Positions 29,601 to 39,414 of a DNA stretch of 64,000 bases are shown in pieces. The stretch covers positions 1,410,001 through 1,474,000 of the forward strand of contig NC_011027.1 of NCBI RefSeq assembly GCF_000020505.1. Direction: 5' to 3'. The stretch is from Chlorobaculum parvum NCIB 8327. Lineage in GTDB: Bacteria; Bacteroidota; Chlorobiia; Chlorobiales; Chlorobiaceae. Both the position numbers and the translations under genes were made by a program. Within the stretch, counting starts at the first letter, position 1. Each line of letters opens with the position of its first letter. The notes beneath the pieces are model-generated. The model was not told where the DNA came from. It searched no databases and saw only the letters and a list, made by a program, of their open reading frames with translations.

Positions 29601-30886
29601 ACGAAGTCAAATGGCTCGAAAACAGATGCACTTCGGTCTTTTCGGACGGCGGAAGCTTTTCAGGGATTGACGGCATTCTGTTTGACATAACCGACAAGGT
29701 GAACGCACAGGCAGAAAAAAAGCTGCTCGAAGAAAACCTGATAAAAACCCAACGCCTTGAAACCATCGGCACACTTGCCGGCGGCATCGCGCACGATTTC
29801 AACAACATTCTCACACCGATCCTCGGCTATGCGGAAATGGGCTCCATTCTGATGCAGGAGAACAACTTGCCGCATGATTTCTATACGCAGATCATGCAGG
29901 CAGCAGAACGAGCAAAGAACCTTGTGTCACAGATTCTGATGTTCAGCCGCGCTGAAAAGGCCGAACCTGCAATCATAAAAGTGCAGCAGATCGTCGAAGA
30001 GGCAATGCAACTTTTGCGTCCATCAATCCCATCAACGATCTCCATCGAGACCCGTTTCAGCAAATGCGGTAACGTGCTGGTCGATCCAACGCAGCTTCAC
30101 CAGGTAATCATGAATCTCTGCACTAACGCCTTCCAGGCAATGGAGGATTCGGGTGGTGAAATGTCCATAGACCTTCGGGAGATTATTGCTGATAACGAGT
30201 TTCACAAAAAGCATCCGAATCTGAAAGACAGTCACTATGCTCAGCTTACGGTTACCGATAACGGTCACGGTATGGAAGCAAGCACAATAGAAAGGATCTT
30301 CGAGCCTTTCTATTCAACCAGAGGATTCAACAAGGGCACAGGACTCGGTCTTTCAGTGGTGCATGGTATTGTAACCAGCTTTAAAGGAGACATAACGGTC
30401 GAGAGCTTACCTGGTAATGGCAGCACATTCAGAATTTATCTTCCCGTGATCGCAGAGGAACTGCATGCTCAGCAGAGTAACGACCTGTCTGCAGAAAACA
30501 ACTCGGGAATACGGGTACTTGTTGTCGATGATGAACACGCTGCCACCAAGGTAATGCGTGTCATGATGAACCACCTCGGGATAGCTGTTACGGTAAAAAA
30601 TTCCCCCCTTGAAGCGATTGAAGAGTTCCGTAATGACCCGAAAGCTTATGATTTGGTGATTACCGACCTGACCATGCCAGAAATGACAGGCACCGCACTG
30701 GCTCGAAATCTGCACAAGCTCAATTCACAGCTTCCGATACTTCTGATGACCGGTTACGGCAAAAACATAGAAGATTCGATATCGCTCAATCGTTACGGAA
30801 TCCGTAAAGTGATCAAAAAACCAGTCAGGCTTACCGTGCTTGCCCAGATCATACGAGAAGTACTGAAAGGCAAATCTCCTCAGTAA
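26693..30886 (+). CDS. soluble hybrid sensor histidine kinase with PAS, GAF and receiver domains
   Basis: 1397 residues without membrane segments. By eye the order is: short coiled coil (15-45), PAS with PAC (50-155; WDWNIQTG), a second PAS (165-275), GAF (300-455), GAF (470-615), PAS (625-740), PAS (760-870), PAS (890-1005), HisKA with the phosphorylated His in GGIAHDFNN near residue 1033, HATPase with N box (MNLCTNAFQAM) and G boxes (TDNGHGM, GTGLGLS), and a C-terminal receiver with phospho-acceptor D1325 (ITDLTMPEMTG) and Lys in VIKKPV. It senses cytoplasmic signals such as redox, light or small molecules; the receiver is a possible phosphate sink or relay. No response regulator with a DNA-binding domain is adjacent. 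No ribosome binding site is visible. Confidence 0.92.
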   Translation: MNKGSKIANPIQNNESDIDSLKKEHAELKKELQRLSLVIEGTKAGYWDWNIQTGLVSINKAWAEMIGYTQKELGPITLAKWKSLCHPDDLKKANILLEDNLRGKLDDYEAEIRMQHKNGHWVWILTRGKVFEHDREGNAIRMAGSHQDITERKHAEEKLRQEINLFLEGPITVFRWLNTEGYPAEYVSPNVTTLTGYAPEDFTSEVIGYDDIIHPDDLDRVLNEMTAFFTNPESTSFEQEYRIIRKDGGITWMYDFTTIVRDENGCITRFEGYVLDNTLRKQSELAQAYNRRLDRLISTIANQFISASSEQIDSMINKALETIGAFVGADRSYIFQLYDNMRFMDNTHEWCAKGVKPKIDIFQQLPSSEFRWITKKITNNEVIIIPRVSELPDAAAAERKIFEQQNIKSLILIPLISGNDPFGFIGFDAVRVERQWPSDSASILALAGGIIANALQRQRVKKLLQCELDLALKLSMSQSFEETIQHCLNTAMEISGMDSGAVYLLNENKKALNLFHSQGLSDELIKTLAVFKKNSPEYQLMKSGKALYNDQTPEISEQTTQCLLQEGVNAYAILPVFNKKRPIALFTISSHKLDEVPVFARKALETVASHIGPTIMQARHEERISAVSRNLETLFESIDDMLFIFAENGTIVHANMATVAALGYSLDELRQMNVLEIHPSGQRTHAQKIVDAILSDTEKLCTVPLLKKSGETIPVETKITPGTWDGEPVVFGIARNISDRLKSQAAIIESEKKFRELTEFLPFPLFETNLKGIVNYINNSGMKFFDISPEELQKGVPALSFCCPENLELAFEKQQKIFDPDYTAQGNEETIVMKDGRRLPLLLYNTPIRKGRKVAGIRTTVIDLTEMKRAEAALRESALQKRISEEFRSIIGNIPGIVYHLSTDNAINFLSDAKQAWTKHLVLDNNLGSLDHALTLVHPEDRQPLADFFNQLHQAQTSKTNVFRIILPDNEVKWLENRCTSVFSDGGSFSGIDGILFDITDKVNAQAEKKLLEENLIKTQRLETIGTLAGGIAHDFNNILTPILGYAEMGSILMQENNLPHDFYTQIMQAAERAKNLVSQILMFSRAEKAEPAIIKVQQIVEEAMQLLRPSIPSTISIETRFSKCGNVLVDPTQLHQVIMNLCTNAFQAMEDSGGEMSIDLREIIADNEFHKKHPNLKDSHYAQLTVTDNGHGMEASTIERIFEPFYSTRGFNKGTGLGLSVVHGIVTSFKGDITVESLPGNGSTFRIYLPVIAEELHAQQSNDLSAENNSGIRVLVVDDEHAATKVMRVMMNHLGIAVTVKNSPLEAIEEFRNDPKAYDLVITDLTMPEMTGTALARNLHKLNSQLPILLMTGYGKNIEDSISLNRYGIRKVIKKPVRLTVLAQIIREVLKGKSPQ

Positions 30887-30936
30887 ACTTATAGCGCCAA
30901 ACATGAACGCTTAAATCACCATACAAATAGCACATT

Positions 30937-31647
30937 ATGAGTACTTCAGATAACGGAAAGGTTCTTCTCATAACCGGGGCTTCGACCGGCATCGGGCGTT
31001 CGACGGCGATTCAGGCCGTGGAGGCGGGCTGGCGGGTCGTGGTGGCAGCGCGGTCGGCGGAAAAGCTGACGGCGCTTGTCGATGAACTCGGCGCCGAGCG
31101 GGCAATAGCCGTGCCGTGCGACGTGGCGGAATGGGAACAGCAGGAGGCGATGGTGCAGAAAACCATCGAGCGCTTCGGCAGACTCGACGCGGTTTTCGCC
31201 AATGCGGGATTTTCAAATGGATCGTCTTTCATCGAGGGCGAGCACAGACCCAACGAGTGGCGCGACATGGTGATGACCAACGTTTTCGGCGCGGCAGCCA
31301 CGGCGCGCCTCACGCTGCCGGAGCTGGTCAAAACCGGGGGACATTTCCTCGTGACGGGTTCGGTTCTGGGCCGGGTTACCTCGATGCGAAACCTCTACGG
31401 AGCCACCAAATGGGCGGTAACCGGCATGGCGCAGGCGATCCGCAACGAAGTGGCAAGCAAGGGCGTGCGGGTCACGTTGGTCGAGCCGGGCATTGTGGAT
31501 ACGCCGTTCTGGGATGGCTTGCAGAAACCGGTCGCTCCGGAACTGCTTCCGGACGACGTGGCGCGAGGCGTGATGTACGCTCTCAGCCAGCCTCCGCATG
31601 TGGATGTAAGTGAAATCATTATCAGGCCGACCGGACAGGCTCACTGA
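30937..31647 (+). CDS. short-chain dehydrogenase/reductase (SDR)
   Basis: 236 residues of classical SDR type. The nucleotide-binding motif is TGASTGIG (residues 13-20), NAG is in VFANAGFS, and the catalytic Tyr and Lys are Y154 and K158 in YGATK, with the catalytic Ser in VTGSVLG. It probably oxidises or reduces an alcohol or carbonyl with NADP(H), since Arg follows in AARS. The substrate is unknown. It lies 50 bases after the sensor kinase gene and ends at a strong terminator. Confidence 0.9.
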   Translation: MSTSDNGKVLLITGASTGIGRSTAIQAVEAGWRVVVAARSAEKLTALVDELGAERAIAVPCDVAEWEQQEAMVQKTIERFGRLDAVFANAGFSNGSSFIEGEHRPNEWRDMVMTNVFGAAATARLTLPELVKTGGHFLVTGSVLGRVTSMRNLYGATKWAVTGMAQAIRNEVASKGVRVTLVEPGIVDTPFWDGLQKPVAPELLPDDVARGVMYALSQPPHVDVSEIIIRPTGQAH

Positions 31648-31663
31648 AAAAATCGATCAGACA

Positions 31664-31700
31664 CAGGAAAGCCGGGATAAAGGTAATCCCGGCTTTCCTG
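31664..31700. terminator. intrinsic terminator-like hairpin
   Basis: Perfect 15-base stem (CAGGAAAGCCGGGAT and its complement) with a 7-base loop, between convergent genes. The T run is short. Confidence 0.75.
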
Positions 31701-31730
31701 CTTTCAGCGGTTATTTTGTCTGTGAACGGC

Positions 31731-32228
31731 TCAGCTTCTCTTCCAGTGCCTGTCGCCACGTTGATCTTTCATATGCATAAACCGGTCAAGCTGCTTGTCG
31801 TCAAGCACTGACGCCACATTATGGAGATGGCGGCTTTGCATTTCAGCCAACTGTTCATGCACCTGTCCGATTCTACGGGTAAGTTTGTCGATTTTCATCC
31901 TGTTGGGATGTTTCCTGACCGATTCAAGAGCAAGCTCACGTCTCATATTCATGAGATCCTGAACAACAGGACGGCTGCGGGTGAAAAAGTTCTGTCGCAA
32001 CTCGACCATTTTCCGTTCCTGACGATCGCTCAGATTCAGCGCCTGTTTGATCGAAGCCCTCTTCTGTGCTCTTGCATCCGGCCTCATACCGTAACCGGGA
32101 GCGTCAGCCGACCGGGAAACGCTTGGAGGCGGGCACGGAGCCTGCCTGTCGTTGTTTGCTGCTGATGCGGTACCTGCCGCACCGATAAATCCGGCAAGAA
32201 GTGCTGTCGTAATAATCGTCTTTTTCAT
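31731..32228 (-). CDS. periplasmic Spy/CpxP-like or heavy-metal-sensor-like protein
   Basis: 165 residues. A signal peptide (KKTIITTALLAGFIGAAGTASA) is followed by a short Pro-rich stretch and long helices with LNLSDRQERKMVELRQNF, the LTxxQ-like motif of Spy/CpxP proteins, and a second copy-like segment (IGQVHEQLAEMQSRHL). Such proteins act as periplasmic chaperones or metal-stress sensors. Basic C-terminus (RGDRHWKRS). No two-component partner gene is next to it. Confidence 0.75.
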   Translation of the reverse strand: MKKTIITTALLAGFIGAAGTASAANNDRQAPCPPPSVSRSADAPGYGMRPDARAQKRASIKQALNLSDRQERKMVELRQNFFTRSRPVVQDLMNMRRELALESVRKHPNRMKIDKLTRRIGQVHEQLAEMQSRHLHNVASVLDDKQLDRFMHMKDQRGDRHWKRS

Positions 32229-32450
32229 CGTATAGCTCTCGTTTGTTTATCGTATCGGGTGCCAGTATTATCAATGCGGCAACCGCTCACCCAATACGAC
32301 GACCGCCAGCGGAAATTCCTGCGTTCAGCTGAATATTTTTTTCTGAATGAGGAAATGAGCAACTAACGCACGGCTGCAGACAGGCCGAGAAAAAGCAAAA
32401 GTGGCAAGAAGAGGAAACGCTCCGTTTGAGGTCAGCAAACAGAACGAGGC

Positions 32451-32479
32451 AAAAAATTAGCCCCCCTTGGCGGGAGGCT
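32451..32479 (-). terminator. intrinsic terminator overlapping a stop codon
   Basis: On the minus strand AGCCTCCC and GGGGGGCT form an 8-base stem (one G-T pair), followed by AATTTTTT. It begins at the stop codon of the lipoprotein gene. Confidence 0.75.
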
Positions 32480-32964
32480 CAGATCGACTGACGATGGTAT
32501 TCGAGAGACCACAGGTTTTTCGATGGGTTGAGTAGTGTGATTTTCACCCCATACCCCTCTTTTATGAAGCTGATAATGTCGCGGTTGTCACGAAATGAGG
32601 AGAAATTCTCCTCATTGCCAAACTTGTCGGCATAGTAGCTATACACCTCGTCACGGTCTCCGAGAGACTCGAACCTTACGATGACGACATGATCGACACT
32701 TGAGATGTTCTCCAGACGTTTCTCACGATAAAGGTCGAGCCAGCCAGGCATATCTCTGGACGAGGGCTGTGGATCAACGGGTGCCATCTGATGGTGATCT
32801 CCCGGGACATCCCGTGGCGCAAGGTTCTGGTCGTCGGAGCGCCCCGAACAGCCCTGCAAGCCACAGCACAACGCCACGCCAACGAACGCCCTACCGGCAC
32901 TGTGCAGCAATGCCGTTCTTTGGTCGTGCTGATGCAGAAGATGAATCACACTGTTCAGAGTCAT
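32479..32964 (-). CDS. probable lipoprotein of unknown function
   Basis: 161 residues from the ATG at 32964. The hydrophobic stretch AFVGVALCCGLQGC ends in a lipobox (LQGC), so the mature protein is probably lipidated. The n-region before it is unusually long, so the true start may be further in. The mature part has a mixed alpha/beta look (VIVRFESLGDRDEVYSYYADKFG, DIISFIKEGYGVKITLLNPS). No family recognised. The gene is divergent from the hydrolase at 33169. Confidence 0.6.
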   Translation of the reverse strand: MTLNSVIHLLHQHDQRTALLHSAGRAFVGVALCCGLQGCSGRSDDQNLAPRDVPGDHHQMAPVDPQPSSRDMPGWLDLYREKRLENISSVDHVVIVRFESLGDRDEVYSYYADKFGNEENFSSFRDNRDIISFIKEGYGVKITLLNPSKNLWSLEYHRQSI

Positions 32965-33168
32965 AGAGAAAATGCACGTTATATTTTTTACATGATCGGC
33001 GGGAACATACACTATTTTTAATAAACGCAGAAGAGCCGTTCATCGTTTTCTGCAAGCCCCTTTAAAACGCCGCCGTAACGGTTTTTTGCCGTTCATTGCT
33101 TATTTTGCTTTTACTTCCCGTTCAACCCTCGCAACAACACCTCTTTGTGATCATAATGCCCTCTGGCA

Positions 33169-34020
33169 ATGGCGGCTCAAGACAGGTACATCACGCTTAG
33201 CGGTCACCGTCACCGGTATCTCGATACAGGGGGCAATGCTCCCGTAATGCTGCTTCTGCACGGGATTTCAGCATCGTTCGATTTTTACGATCCGGTCATA
33301 CCGCAGCTTGCCGGCTCATTCAGGGTTCTCGGTCTCGACCTGCTTGGATTCGGCGGCTCCGACAAACCGCAGAGCATCGTCTACTCGCTTCAGCTCTATG
33401 CCGATCTGATCCACGAGTTCCTTGAAAAAACCGGCGCAATCGCGCGGTGGCCGGTGTACGGTACCGGTCACTCGATGGGGGGAAAGTACTTGCTCGCGAC
33501 CGCCCTGATTCATCCCGGAACGTTCGACAAAATGGTGTTGAGCAATACTGACGGCTTCGTCACCCTGCCGTCATGGTCGAGAGCCATCAGCCTACCCGGC
33601 GTGCGTCACCTGCTCAAACCGCTGGTAACGACCGAAAAGATGTCCCGCAAAATGTTCGATGCCGCCCTGTACAACCGGCAGGCAATCGACCGAGGGCTCT
33701 ACCGGAAGCTGCTCGGAATTGCACGTGACCACGGAGCCTTCGACACGACCATGAAGCTGAACCGGAACATGCCGCTGCTCGACATGCAGCGCACTGGCCT
33801 GCGTTCGAGGCTTGGCGAGTTGACGCAGCCTGTACTGATCATCTGGGGCGACCATGACCAGTATATTTCACCGAAAATCGCCCCTGTGGTCAAGCAAGAG
33901 CTGCCCACATCAAAGCTGATCGTCTTCAGGGATTGCGGCCACTGCCCTATGCTTGAATACCCGGAAAAGTTCAGCTCGGCGGTCAAAAATTTTATTTTTG
34001 AGGAAACACCAGCGCATTAA
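33169..34020 (+). CDS. alpha/beta-fold hydrolase
   Basis: 283 residues with the full triad pattern: nucleophile S102 in [12 protein letters not shown], acid in [11 protein letters not shown], and His in [15 protein letters not shown]. Oxyanion HG is [10 protein letters not shown]. It looks like an esterase or C-C hydrolase; the substrate is unknown. Five bases separate it from tmk, so they are co-transcribed. Confidence 0.88.
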   Translation: MAAQDRYITLSGHRHRYLDTGGNAPVMLLLHGISASFDFYDPVIPQLAGSFRVLGLDLLGFGGSDKPQSIVYSLQLYADLIHEFLEKTGAIARWPVYGTGHSMGGKYLLATALIHPGTFDKMVLSNTDGFVTLPSWSRAISLPGVRHLLKPLVTTEKMSRKMFDAALYNRQAIDRGLYRKLLGIARDHGAFDTTMKLNRNMPLLDMQRTGLRSRLGELTQPVLIIWGDHDQYISPKIAPVVKQELPTSKLIVFRDCGHCPMLEYPEKFSSAVKNFIFEETPAH

Positions 34021-34025
34021 GACTT

Positions 34026-34679
34026 ATGCTTATCACCTTCGAAGGAATCGACGGCGCAGGAAAATCGACCCAGGTCGTCAAGCTGAAACGCCATCTCCAG
34101 GAACGCGGCCGTGAGGTGCTCACCCTGCGCGAGCCGGGCGGGACACCCGTTGCCGAGCAGATTCGGGAGCTGCTGCTCGAAAGCCATAACGATATCACCT
34201 CGATCGCAGAGTTGCTGCTCTTTTCGGCAAGCCGGGCAGAGCTGATGGAGAAGATCATCGTGCCCGCACTGGAGGACGGCTGCGACGTCATTCTGGATCG
34301 TTTTTTCGATTCGACCACCGCTTACCAGGGCTACGGCCGCGGGCTGAACCTCGACATGCTCGCAGAAATCAACCGGATCGCCTCGCACGGCATTCGCCCC
34401 GACATCACCTTTTACCTCGACCTCACGCCTGAAGACGCGCTGTTGAGGAAGTTCTCCGAAAAATCGCTGCCGCTGGCGTTCGAGTCCGAAGAGCTGGACC
34501 GCATGGAGAATTCGGGGCTTGAATTTTACCAGCGTGTCCGGGCCGGTTATCACGCCATTCTGGAAGCTGAACCGCAGCGAATTATCATGATCGACGCACT
34601 TCTGACGCCACAGGAAATCCACCGGAAAATCCTCTCGGCACTTCAAGCTCTCGAGGTTCCAGAAGACGGTAAACGCTAA
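34026..34679 (+). CDS. tmk: thymidylate kinase
   Basis: 217 residues. P-loop [11 protein letters not shown] at the N-terminus, DR motif in [17 protein letters not shown], and the lid region with Arg/Lys follow ([19 protein letters not shown]). It phosphorylates dTMP to dTDP. Length fits the family. Confidence 0.95.
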   Translation: MLITFEGIDGAGKSTQVVKLKRHLQERGREVLTLREPGGTPVAEQIRELLLESHNDITSIAELLLFSASRAELMEKIIVPALEDGCDVILDRFFDSTTAYQGYGRGLNLDMLAEINRIASHGIRPDITFYLDLTPEDALLRKFSEKSLPLAFESEELDRMENSGLEFYQRVRAGYHAILEAEPQRIIMIDALLTPQEIHRKILSALQALEVPEDGKR

Positions 34680-34748
34680 GACGGAACCGGAAAAACGTGG
34701 GAGCTGTTAGGCATTGGCAGCGACACAAAAAACAAGATTTACTGAATC

Positions 34749-34781
34749 GTGAAACTCTTTTTTCGTAAATTTACGTTTCAC
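34749..34781. promoter_or_regulatory. palindrome upstream of the HAD/GH65 operon
   Basis: A perfect 12-base palindrome CGTAAATTTACG (34764-34775) lies inside a wider inverted repeat GTGAAAC (34749-34755) and GTTTCAC (34775-34781), 32 bases before the start at 34813. Its central position near the start suggests an operator, as LacI-type sugar repressors use. Confidence 0.4.
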
Positions 34782-34812
34782 ATCGTTATTCTATTCCTTC
34801 AGCCGGGCTCGT

Positions 34813-36075
34813 ATGCACACTACGATTGTTAATGAGAGAAGTCTCCGCACCTGCAACTTTCCCATTACGTTGCAGGATATCAGAACGCTCAAGGAACTCT
34901 ACCGGCTCAAATCCGAAACCCGAGATCTGAGAGAGCCGATCGTTCGGAACATCATGAAGCAGAGGGTCGTAGGCAAAGGCTGCATCGAGTCCCTGAAAAA
35001 TGCGCTGTACTCCCTCGAAACCATCTATATCGACGATTACACCGGCCAGCGTCTCTTGCGTCTGGACGGCATGAAGCAGATCGAGGTCGATCTGACCTAC
35101 GAAATTCGCGAATTGCAGAAGGATATTTACTACCTCGAATACGGTGAAGACCGTTTCATCGAATACCTCGCCAAGTTCATTCCCGGCTTCACCGATTACG
35201 TCACCGACGGCGTGGAGATGCTTCGTGGTAAAAGCTTCAGCGCGTTCATCACCGACCGCGACGGCACCACCAACAACTATTGCGGGCGCTACCGCTCATC
35301 GATCCAGCCGATTTACAATTCGGTCTTTCTTTCCCGGTTCGCCAAAAACTGCTGCAAGTATCCGCTGATCATCACCTCGGCGCCGCTCAAGGATTTCGGC
35401 ATCCTGAATGTTTCGATCAACCCTGAGCACATCTTTGTGTATGCGGGTTCGAAAGGGCGTGAGTTCATCGACATCGACGGGCAGTTCCACTCCTACCCCA
35501 TCGCGCCCGGCAAGCAGGAGCTGATCCGTTTGCTCAACGAGCGGATGCAACTGATTCTGCGCGACCCTTCGTTCGAGAAATTCAACTTCATCGGTTCAGC
35601 CCTGCAGATAAAGTTCGGCCAGACCACCATCGCCCGTCAGGACATCACCCGCTCGATCAATGAAGCCGAGTCGACAGCGTTTCTCGAAAAGGTCAAAGGC
35701 ATCGTGCGAAATATTGATCCGGAAGGCAAGAACTTCAGAATCGAGGACACCGGCCTCGACATCGAAATCATCCTCACCATCGACGACGATCCCGCGACGA
35801 ACCAGATCAGGGATTTCGACAAGGGCGACGGTCTGGAATTCATCTGCGGCAAACTCGGCATTGAACGCGCAAGCGGCTCGGTACTGGTCTGCGGCGACAC
35901 CTCCTCTGACCTTCCGATGCTGAAAAAGGCGATGGAGATGTACGACGATGTCTGGACAATTTTCGTCACCCGCGATGAAAAACTTATGCAACGGGTCAAG
36001 GATATCTGCCCCAAAAGCTACATGGTACCTTATCCCGATATTTTGTTAACGATTCTTGGGCTACTTTCACTCTGA
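34813..36075 (+). CDS. HAD-superfamily phosphatase-like protein, trehalose-phosphatase type
   Basis: 420 residues. After an N-terminal helical domain (1-135) comes a HAD hydrolase domain: motif [11 protein letters not shown] with D148 and D150, motif [12 protein letters not shown], and motif [16 protein letters not shown] near residue 365. The layout resembles trehalose-6-phosphate or other sugar phosphatases. The fused phosphoglucomutase/GH65 gene follows after 47 bases, so a role in alpha-glucoside phosphate metabolism is likely by context. The substrate is not proven. Confidence 0.72.
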   Translation: MHTTIVNERSLRTCNFPITLQDIRTLKELYRLKSETRDLREPIVRNIMKQRVVGKGCIESLKNALYSLETIYIDDYTGQRLLRLDGMKQIEVDLTYEIRELQKDIYYLEYGEDRFIEYLAKFIPGFTDYVTDGVEMLRGKSFSAFITDRDGTTNNYCGRYRSSIQPIYNSVFLSRFAKNCCKYPLIITSAPLKDFGILNVSINPEHIFVYAGSKGREFIDIDGQFHSYPIAPGKQELIRLLNERMQLILRDPSFEKFNFIGSALQIKFGQTTIARQDITRSINEAESTAFLEKVKGIVRNIDPEGKNFRIEDTGLDIEIILTIDDDPATNQIRDFDKGDGLEFICGKLGIERASGSVLVCGDTSSDLPMLKKAMEMYDDVWTIFVTRDEKLMQRVKDICPKSYMVPYPDILLTILGLLSL

Positions 36076-36122
36076 GCACTCAACGAAAAGTAAAGCCCTT
36101 CTTTTAACCGACAACCCAAAGA

Positions 36123-39100
36123 ATGAGTATGAATTTCAAAGGAGTCATTTTCGATCTCGACGGTGTCATCACCGGCACGGCCAAAATCCACAGCCTCGCC
36201 TGGGAGGCCATGTTCAATTCATTTCTGAAGAATTATGCCGAGGTCAACAATGAGCCCTACGTCCCTTTCGACCCTCATCAGGACTATCTGAAATATGTGG
36301 ACGGTAAACCGCGTATGGAGGGTGTTAAAAGCTTTTTAGCCTCCAGGGACATTGAAATTCCTTACGGCGAGCTCGACGATATTCCGGAACAGGAGACCGT
36401 CTGCGGACTCGGCAACCGGAAGAACAGCCTCTTTACCGAAATTCTCGTCAAGGAAGGGCCCGAGGTATTTCAGAGCTCGGTCGAGTTCATCAAAAACCTC
36501 AAGGCTCGCGGCGTGCGCATCGGCATCGCCTCGTCGAGCCGCAACTGCAAACTCATTCTCCAGCTCGCGCATCTGGAAGAGCTTTTTGAGACGCGCGTTG
36601 ACGGCGAAGTTTCCATCGAGCTGAAACTCAAAGGCAAGCCCAATCCGGACATTTTCACGACTGCCGCAGCCAACCTTGGCCTCGAACCAAACGATTGCGT
36701 GGTTGTGGAAGACGCCATTTCAGGCGTGCAGGCGGGTTCGAAAGGCAATTTCGGGCTGGTGCTCGGCATCGCCCGCGAAATCGAGGGTATCAAACTCAAG
36801 GAAGAGGGCGCGGACATCGTGGTGCGCGATCTGAGCGAAATCACCATCGAGGATATTGAACAGTGGTTCGACGAAGGGCTTGAAAAAGAGGGCTGGGATC
36901 TTCGCTACGACTCCTGGAAGCCAAAGGACGAACGCCTCCGCGAATCGCTGACGGCCATCGGCAACGGTTACATGGGCGTGCGCGGAGCTTTCGAGAGCGG
37001 CATGGCCTCGAAGCACCACTACCCCGGCACCTACCTGGCCGGCGTATTCAACAAGCTTCCGTCACAGGTTCACGGCCAGACCATCTGGAACAATGACATG
37101 GTCAACGCTCCGAACTGGCTGCCCATCGAGTTCCGAATCGGAAGCGGCGAGTTCATCAATCCGCTGGAGCAGAAAATCCTGAGCTATCGCCAGAACCTCG
37201 ACATGCGCCACGCCCTGATGGAGCGTGAGATGGTTGTGCAGGATACACTCGGCAACATCACCCGCATCAGAAGCCGCCGCTTCTGCAGCATGGACAATCC
37301 GCATGTCGCGGCGCTTCGCTACATCATCGAGCCGATCAACTACTCGGCTGAACTTGAAATCCGATCGACCATCGACGGTCTGGTCAAGAACGAAGGCGTC
37401 CAGCGCTACAGCAGCCTCTCGAACGACCACCTCGACCACGTCGATCACGGAACAGTAGGTGAGAACGGCGGCATCTACCTGCACGTACGCACCAACCACA
37501 CTGGCACTGACATCGTCACCCACGCCCGCACGTCCATCCGCTGCGGCTTCCACGGTGAACCGATGAGCGGCGGCAGCGTCACCAGCACCCCACGGCGCAT
37601 CAGCGAGAACTTCCGCCTGAAGGTTTCGTCAGACAAGCGCTGCATCATCGAAAAGGTGGTCTCGATCCACACCTCGCGCGACGAGGGGCAGCACGATCCG
37701 GTGAAGGCCGGCGCCGAAACGCTCGCATCGGCAGGCACCTTCGACGAGCTGTTCCAGAGCCATTGCGCTGCATGGGGCGCCATCTGGAACAAAGCCGACA
37801 TGAAAATCGACGGCGACCGCTTCAGCCAGAAGGTGCTCCGGCTGCACATCTACCACCTCATGTCGACCGCCTCGCCGCACAACGTCAACATCGACGCCAG
37901 CATTGCCGCACGCGGCCTCAGCGGCGAAGGGTATCGCGGCCACTACTTCTGGGATGAAATTTATATCATGCCGTTCTACATCGAGCACGCGCCCGAGGTG
38001 GCACGCGCCCTGCTGATGTACCGCTACCACAGCCTCGACGCAGCGCGCGATTACGCTCGCGACAACGGCTACCACGGCGCGATGTACCCTTGGCAGACCG
38101 CCGATGACGGACGCGAGGAGACGCCGACCATTCACTACAATCCGAAGAGCGGCGCCTGGGATCCCGACCTGAGCTGCCGCCAGCGCCACGTTTCGATTGC
38201 GGTGTTCTACAACGCCTGGCACTACGTGCACGACACCGGCGACATGGAGTTCCTGAACAACTATGGCGCCGAGATGATGTTCGAGATCGCCCGTTTCTGG
38301 GCCAGCATCGCCACCTTCTCGCCCGAAACCGGTCGCTACCACATCGAAGGCGTCATGGGCCCTGACGAGTTCCACGAAGAGCTGCCCGGCACCGGCAAGC
38401 ACGGCCTGAAAGACAACTCGTACACCAACATCATGACCGCCTGGCTGCTTGAAAAAGCGCTCGAGTTCAGCCAGAAACTCGATCCCGAGGTGATGGACAA
38501 GCTCATGGAGAAGATCGGCATCGGCCACGACGAGTTCATGCAGTGGCGCGAGATCATGAGCAAGATGAACGTGCTCATCGACAAGAACGGTATCCTCGAA
38601 CAGTTCGACGGCTACATGGGGCTCAAGGAGCTCGACTGGGAGCACTACAAGCTCAAATATGGCAACATCCACCGGATGGACAGGATTCTGAAAGCCGAGA
38701 ACGATTCGCCCGACCACTACAAAGTGGCCAAGCAGGCAGACGTCCTGATGACCTTCTACACGCTCAACCCGATGGAAGTCTGTTCGCTCCTCGAAAAGCT
38801 CGGCTACCACATTCCAAATCCCATAAGGTTCGTGCGCGACAACTACGCCTACTACGAACCGAGAACCAGCCACGGATCGACTCTGAGCAAGGTGGTGCAC
38901 TCGATCATCTCGAGCTACCTCGAAGGTGGCCACGAAACCGCGTGGAACTGGTTCGTCGAAGCGCTCAAGAGCGACATTCAGGACACGCAGGGCGGCACTA
39001 CCCAGGAAGGCATCCATTGCGGTGTGATGGCCGGAACCATCGACACGGTCACCCGCTACTTCGCCGGCATCGCCTTCTACAACGACATGCTCAACATCAG

Positions 39101-39296
39101 CCCGAACTTCCCGGTGCACTGGAAAGGCATCGAAACCAGCCTCTGCTTCCAACAGAGCTGGTACAAAATCGCGCTCACGCCAACCAGCATCACGGTCACC
39201 CTGACCGAATCCGAGGCGGAGGAAAAACCGGCTCTGATCGGCGGCCACTCTGTGACGCTCAAAAAAGGCGAAGCAACGACCGTACACATCAGCTAA
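36123..39296 (+). CDS. fused beta-phosphoglucomutase / GH65 disaccharide phosphorylase
   Basis: 1057 residues. Residues 1-245 are a HAD beta-phosphoglucomutase ([14 protein letters not shown] with D11 and D13, [16 protein letters not shown]). Residues 255-1057 are a glycoside hydrolase family 65 phosphorylase: [12 protein letters not shown], the catalytic acid E749 in GPDEFHEE, and the phosphate-binding HGSTLS motif near residue 917. GH65 enzymes split trehalose, kojibiose or maltose with phosphate to beta-glucose-1-phosphate, which the mutase turns into glucose-6-phosphate. The fusion makes a two-step pathway in one chain. Which disaccharide is used cannot be told. Confidence 0.9.
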   Translation: MSMNFKGVIFDLDGVITGTAKIHSLAWEAMFNSFLKNYAEVNNEPYVPFDPHQDYLKYVDGKPRMEGVKSFLASRDIEIPYGELDDIPEQETVCGLGNRKNSLFTEILVKEGPEVFQSSVEFIKNLKARGVRIGIASSSRNCKLILQLAHLEELFETRVDGEVSIELKLKGKPNPDIFTTAAANLGLEPNDCVVVEDAISGVQAGSKGNFGLVLGIAREIEGIKLKEEGADIVVRDLSEITIEDIEQWFDEGLEKEGWDLRYDSWKPKDERLRESLTAIGNGYMGVRGAFESGMASKHHYPGTYLAGVFNKLPSQVHGQTIWNNDMVNAPNWLPIEFRIGSGEFINPLEQKILSYRQNLDMRHALMEREMVVQDTLGNITRIRSRRFCSMDNPHVAALRYIIEPINYSAELEIRSTIDGLVKNEGVQRYSSLSNDHLDHVDHGTVGENGGIYLHVRTNHTGTDIVTHARTSIRCGFHGEPMSGGSVTSTPRRISENFRLKVSSDKRCIIEKVVSIHTSRDEGQHDPVKAGAETLASAGTFDELFQSHCAAWGAIWNKADMKIDGDRFSQKVLRLHIYHLMSTASPHNVNIDASIAARGLSGEGYRGHYFWDEIYIMPFYIEHAPEVARALLMYRYHSLDAARDYARDNGYHGAMYPWQTADDGREETPTIHYNPKSGAWDPDLSCRQRHVSIAVFYNAWHYVHDTGDMEFLNNYGAEMMFEIARFWASIATFSPETGRYHIEGVMGPDEFHEELPGTGKHGLKDNSYTNIMTAWLLEKALEFSQKLDPEVMDKLMEKIGIGHDEFMQWREIMSKMNVLIDKNGILEQFDGYMGLKELDWEHYKLKYGNIHRMDRILKAENDSPDHYKVAKQADVLMTFYTLNPMEVCSLLEKLGYHIPNPIRFVRDNYAYYEPRTSHGSTLSKVVHSIISSYLEGGHETAWNWFVEALKSDIQDTQGGTTQEGIHCGVMAGTIDTVTRYFAGIAFYNDMLNISPNFPVHWKGIETSLCFQQSWYKIALTPTSITVTLTESEAEEKPALIGGHSVTLKKGEATTVHIS

Positions 39297-39306
39297 ACCG
39301 CACATC

Positions 39307-39340
39307 CCGGAGGAGGAGCCCCAACCCTCCTCCGGATTTT
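39307..39340 (+). terminator. intrinsic terminator of the GH65 operon
   Basis: Stem CCGGAGGAGG/CCTCCTCCGG of 10 perfect pairs, 9-base loop, followed by ATTTTG. Confidence 0.8.
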
Positions 39341-39414
39341 GTATTTCACGCGGCACGCCCTATATTTAAGTTCGCCTATTCAGGGCTCATCACTCACAGA
39401 CCCCCAATAACGAT

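Noticed and set aside
37629-39356. 575-codon frame on the minus strand opposite the GH65 domain
   Set aside because: Low-complexity Val/Ala/His-rich translation; the GH65 frame with clear catalytic motifs is the real gene.
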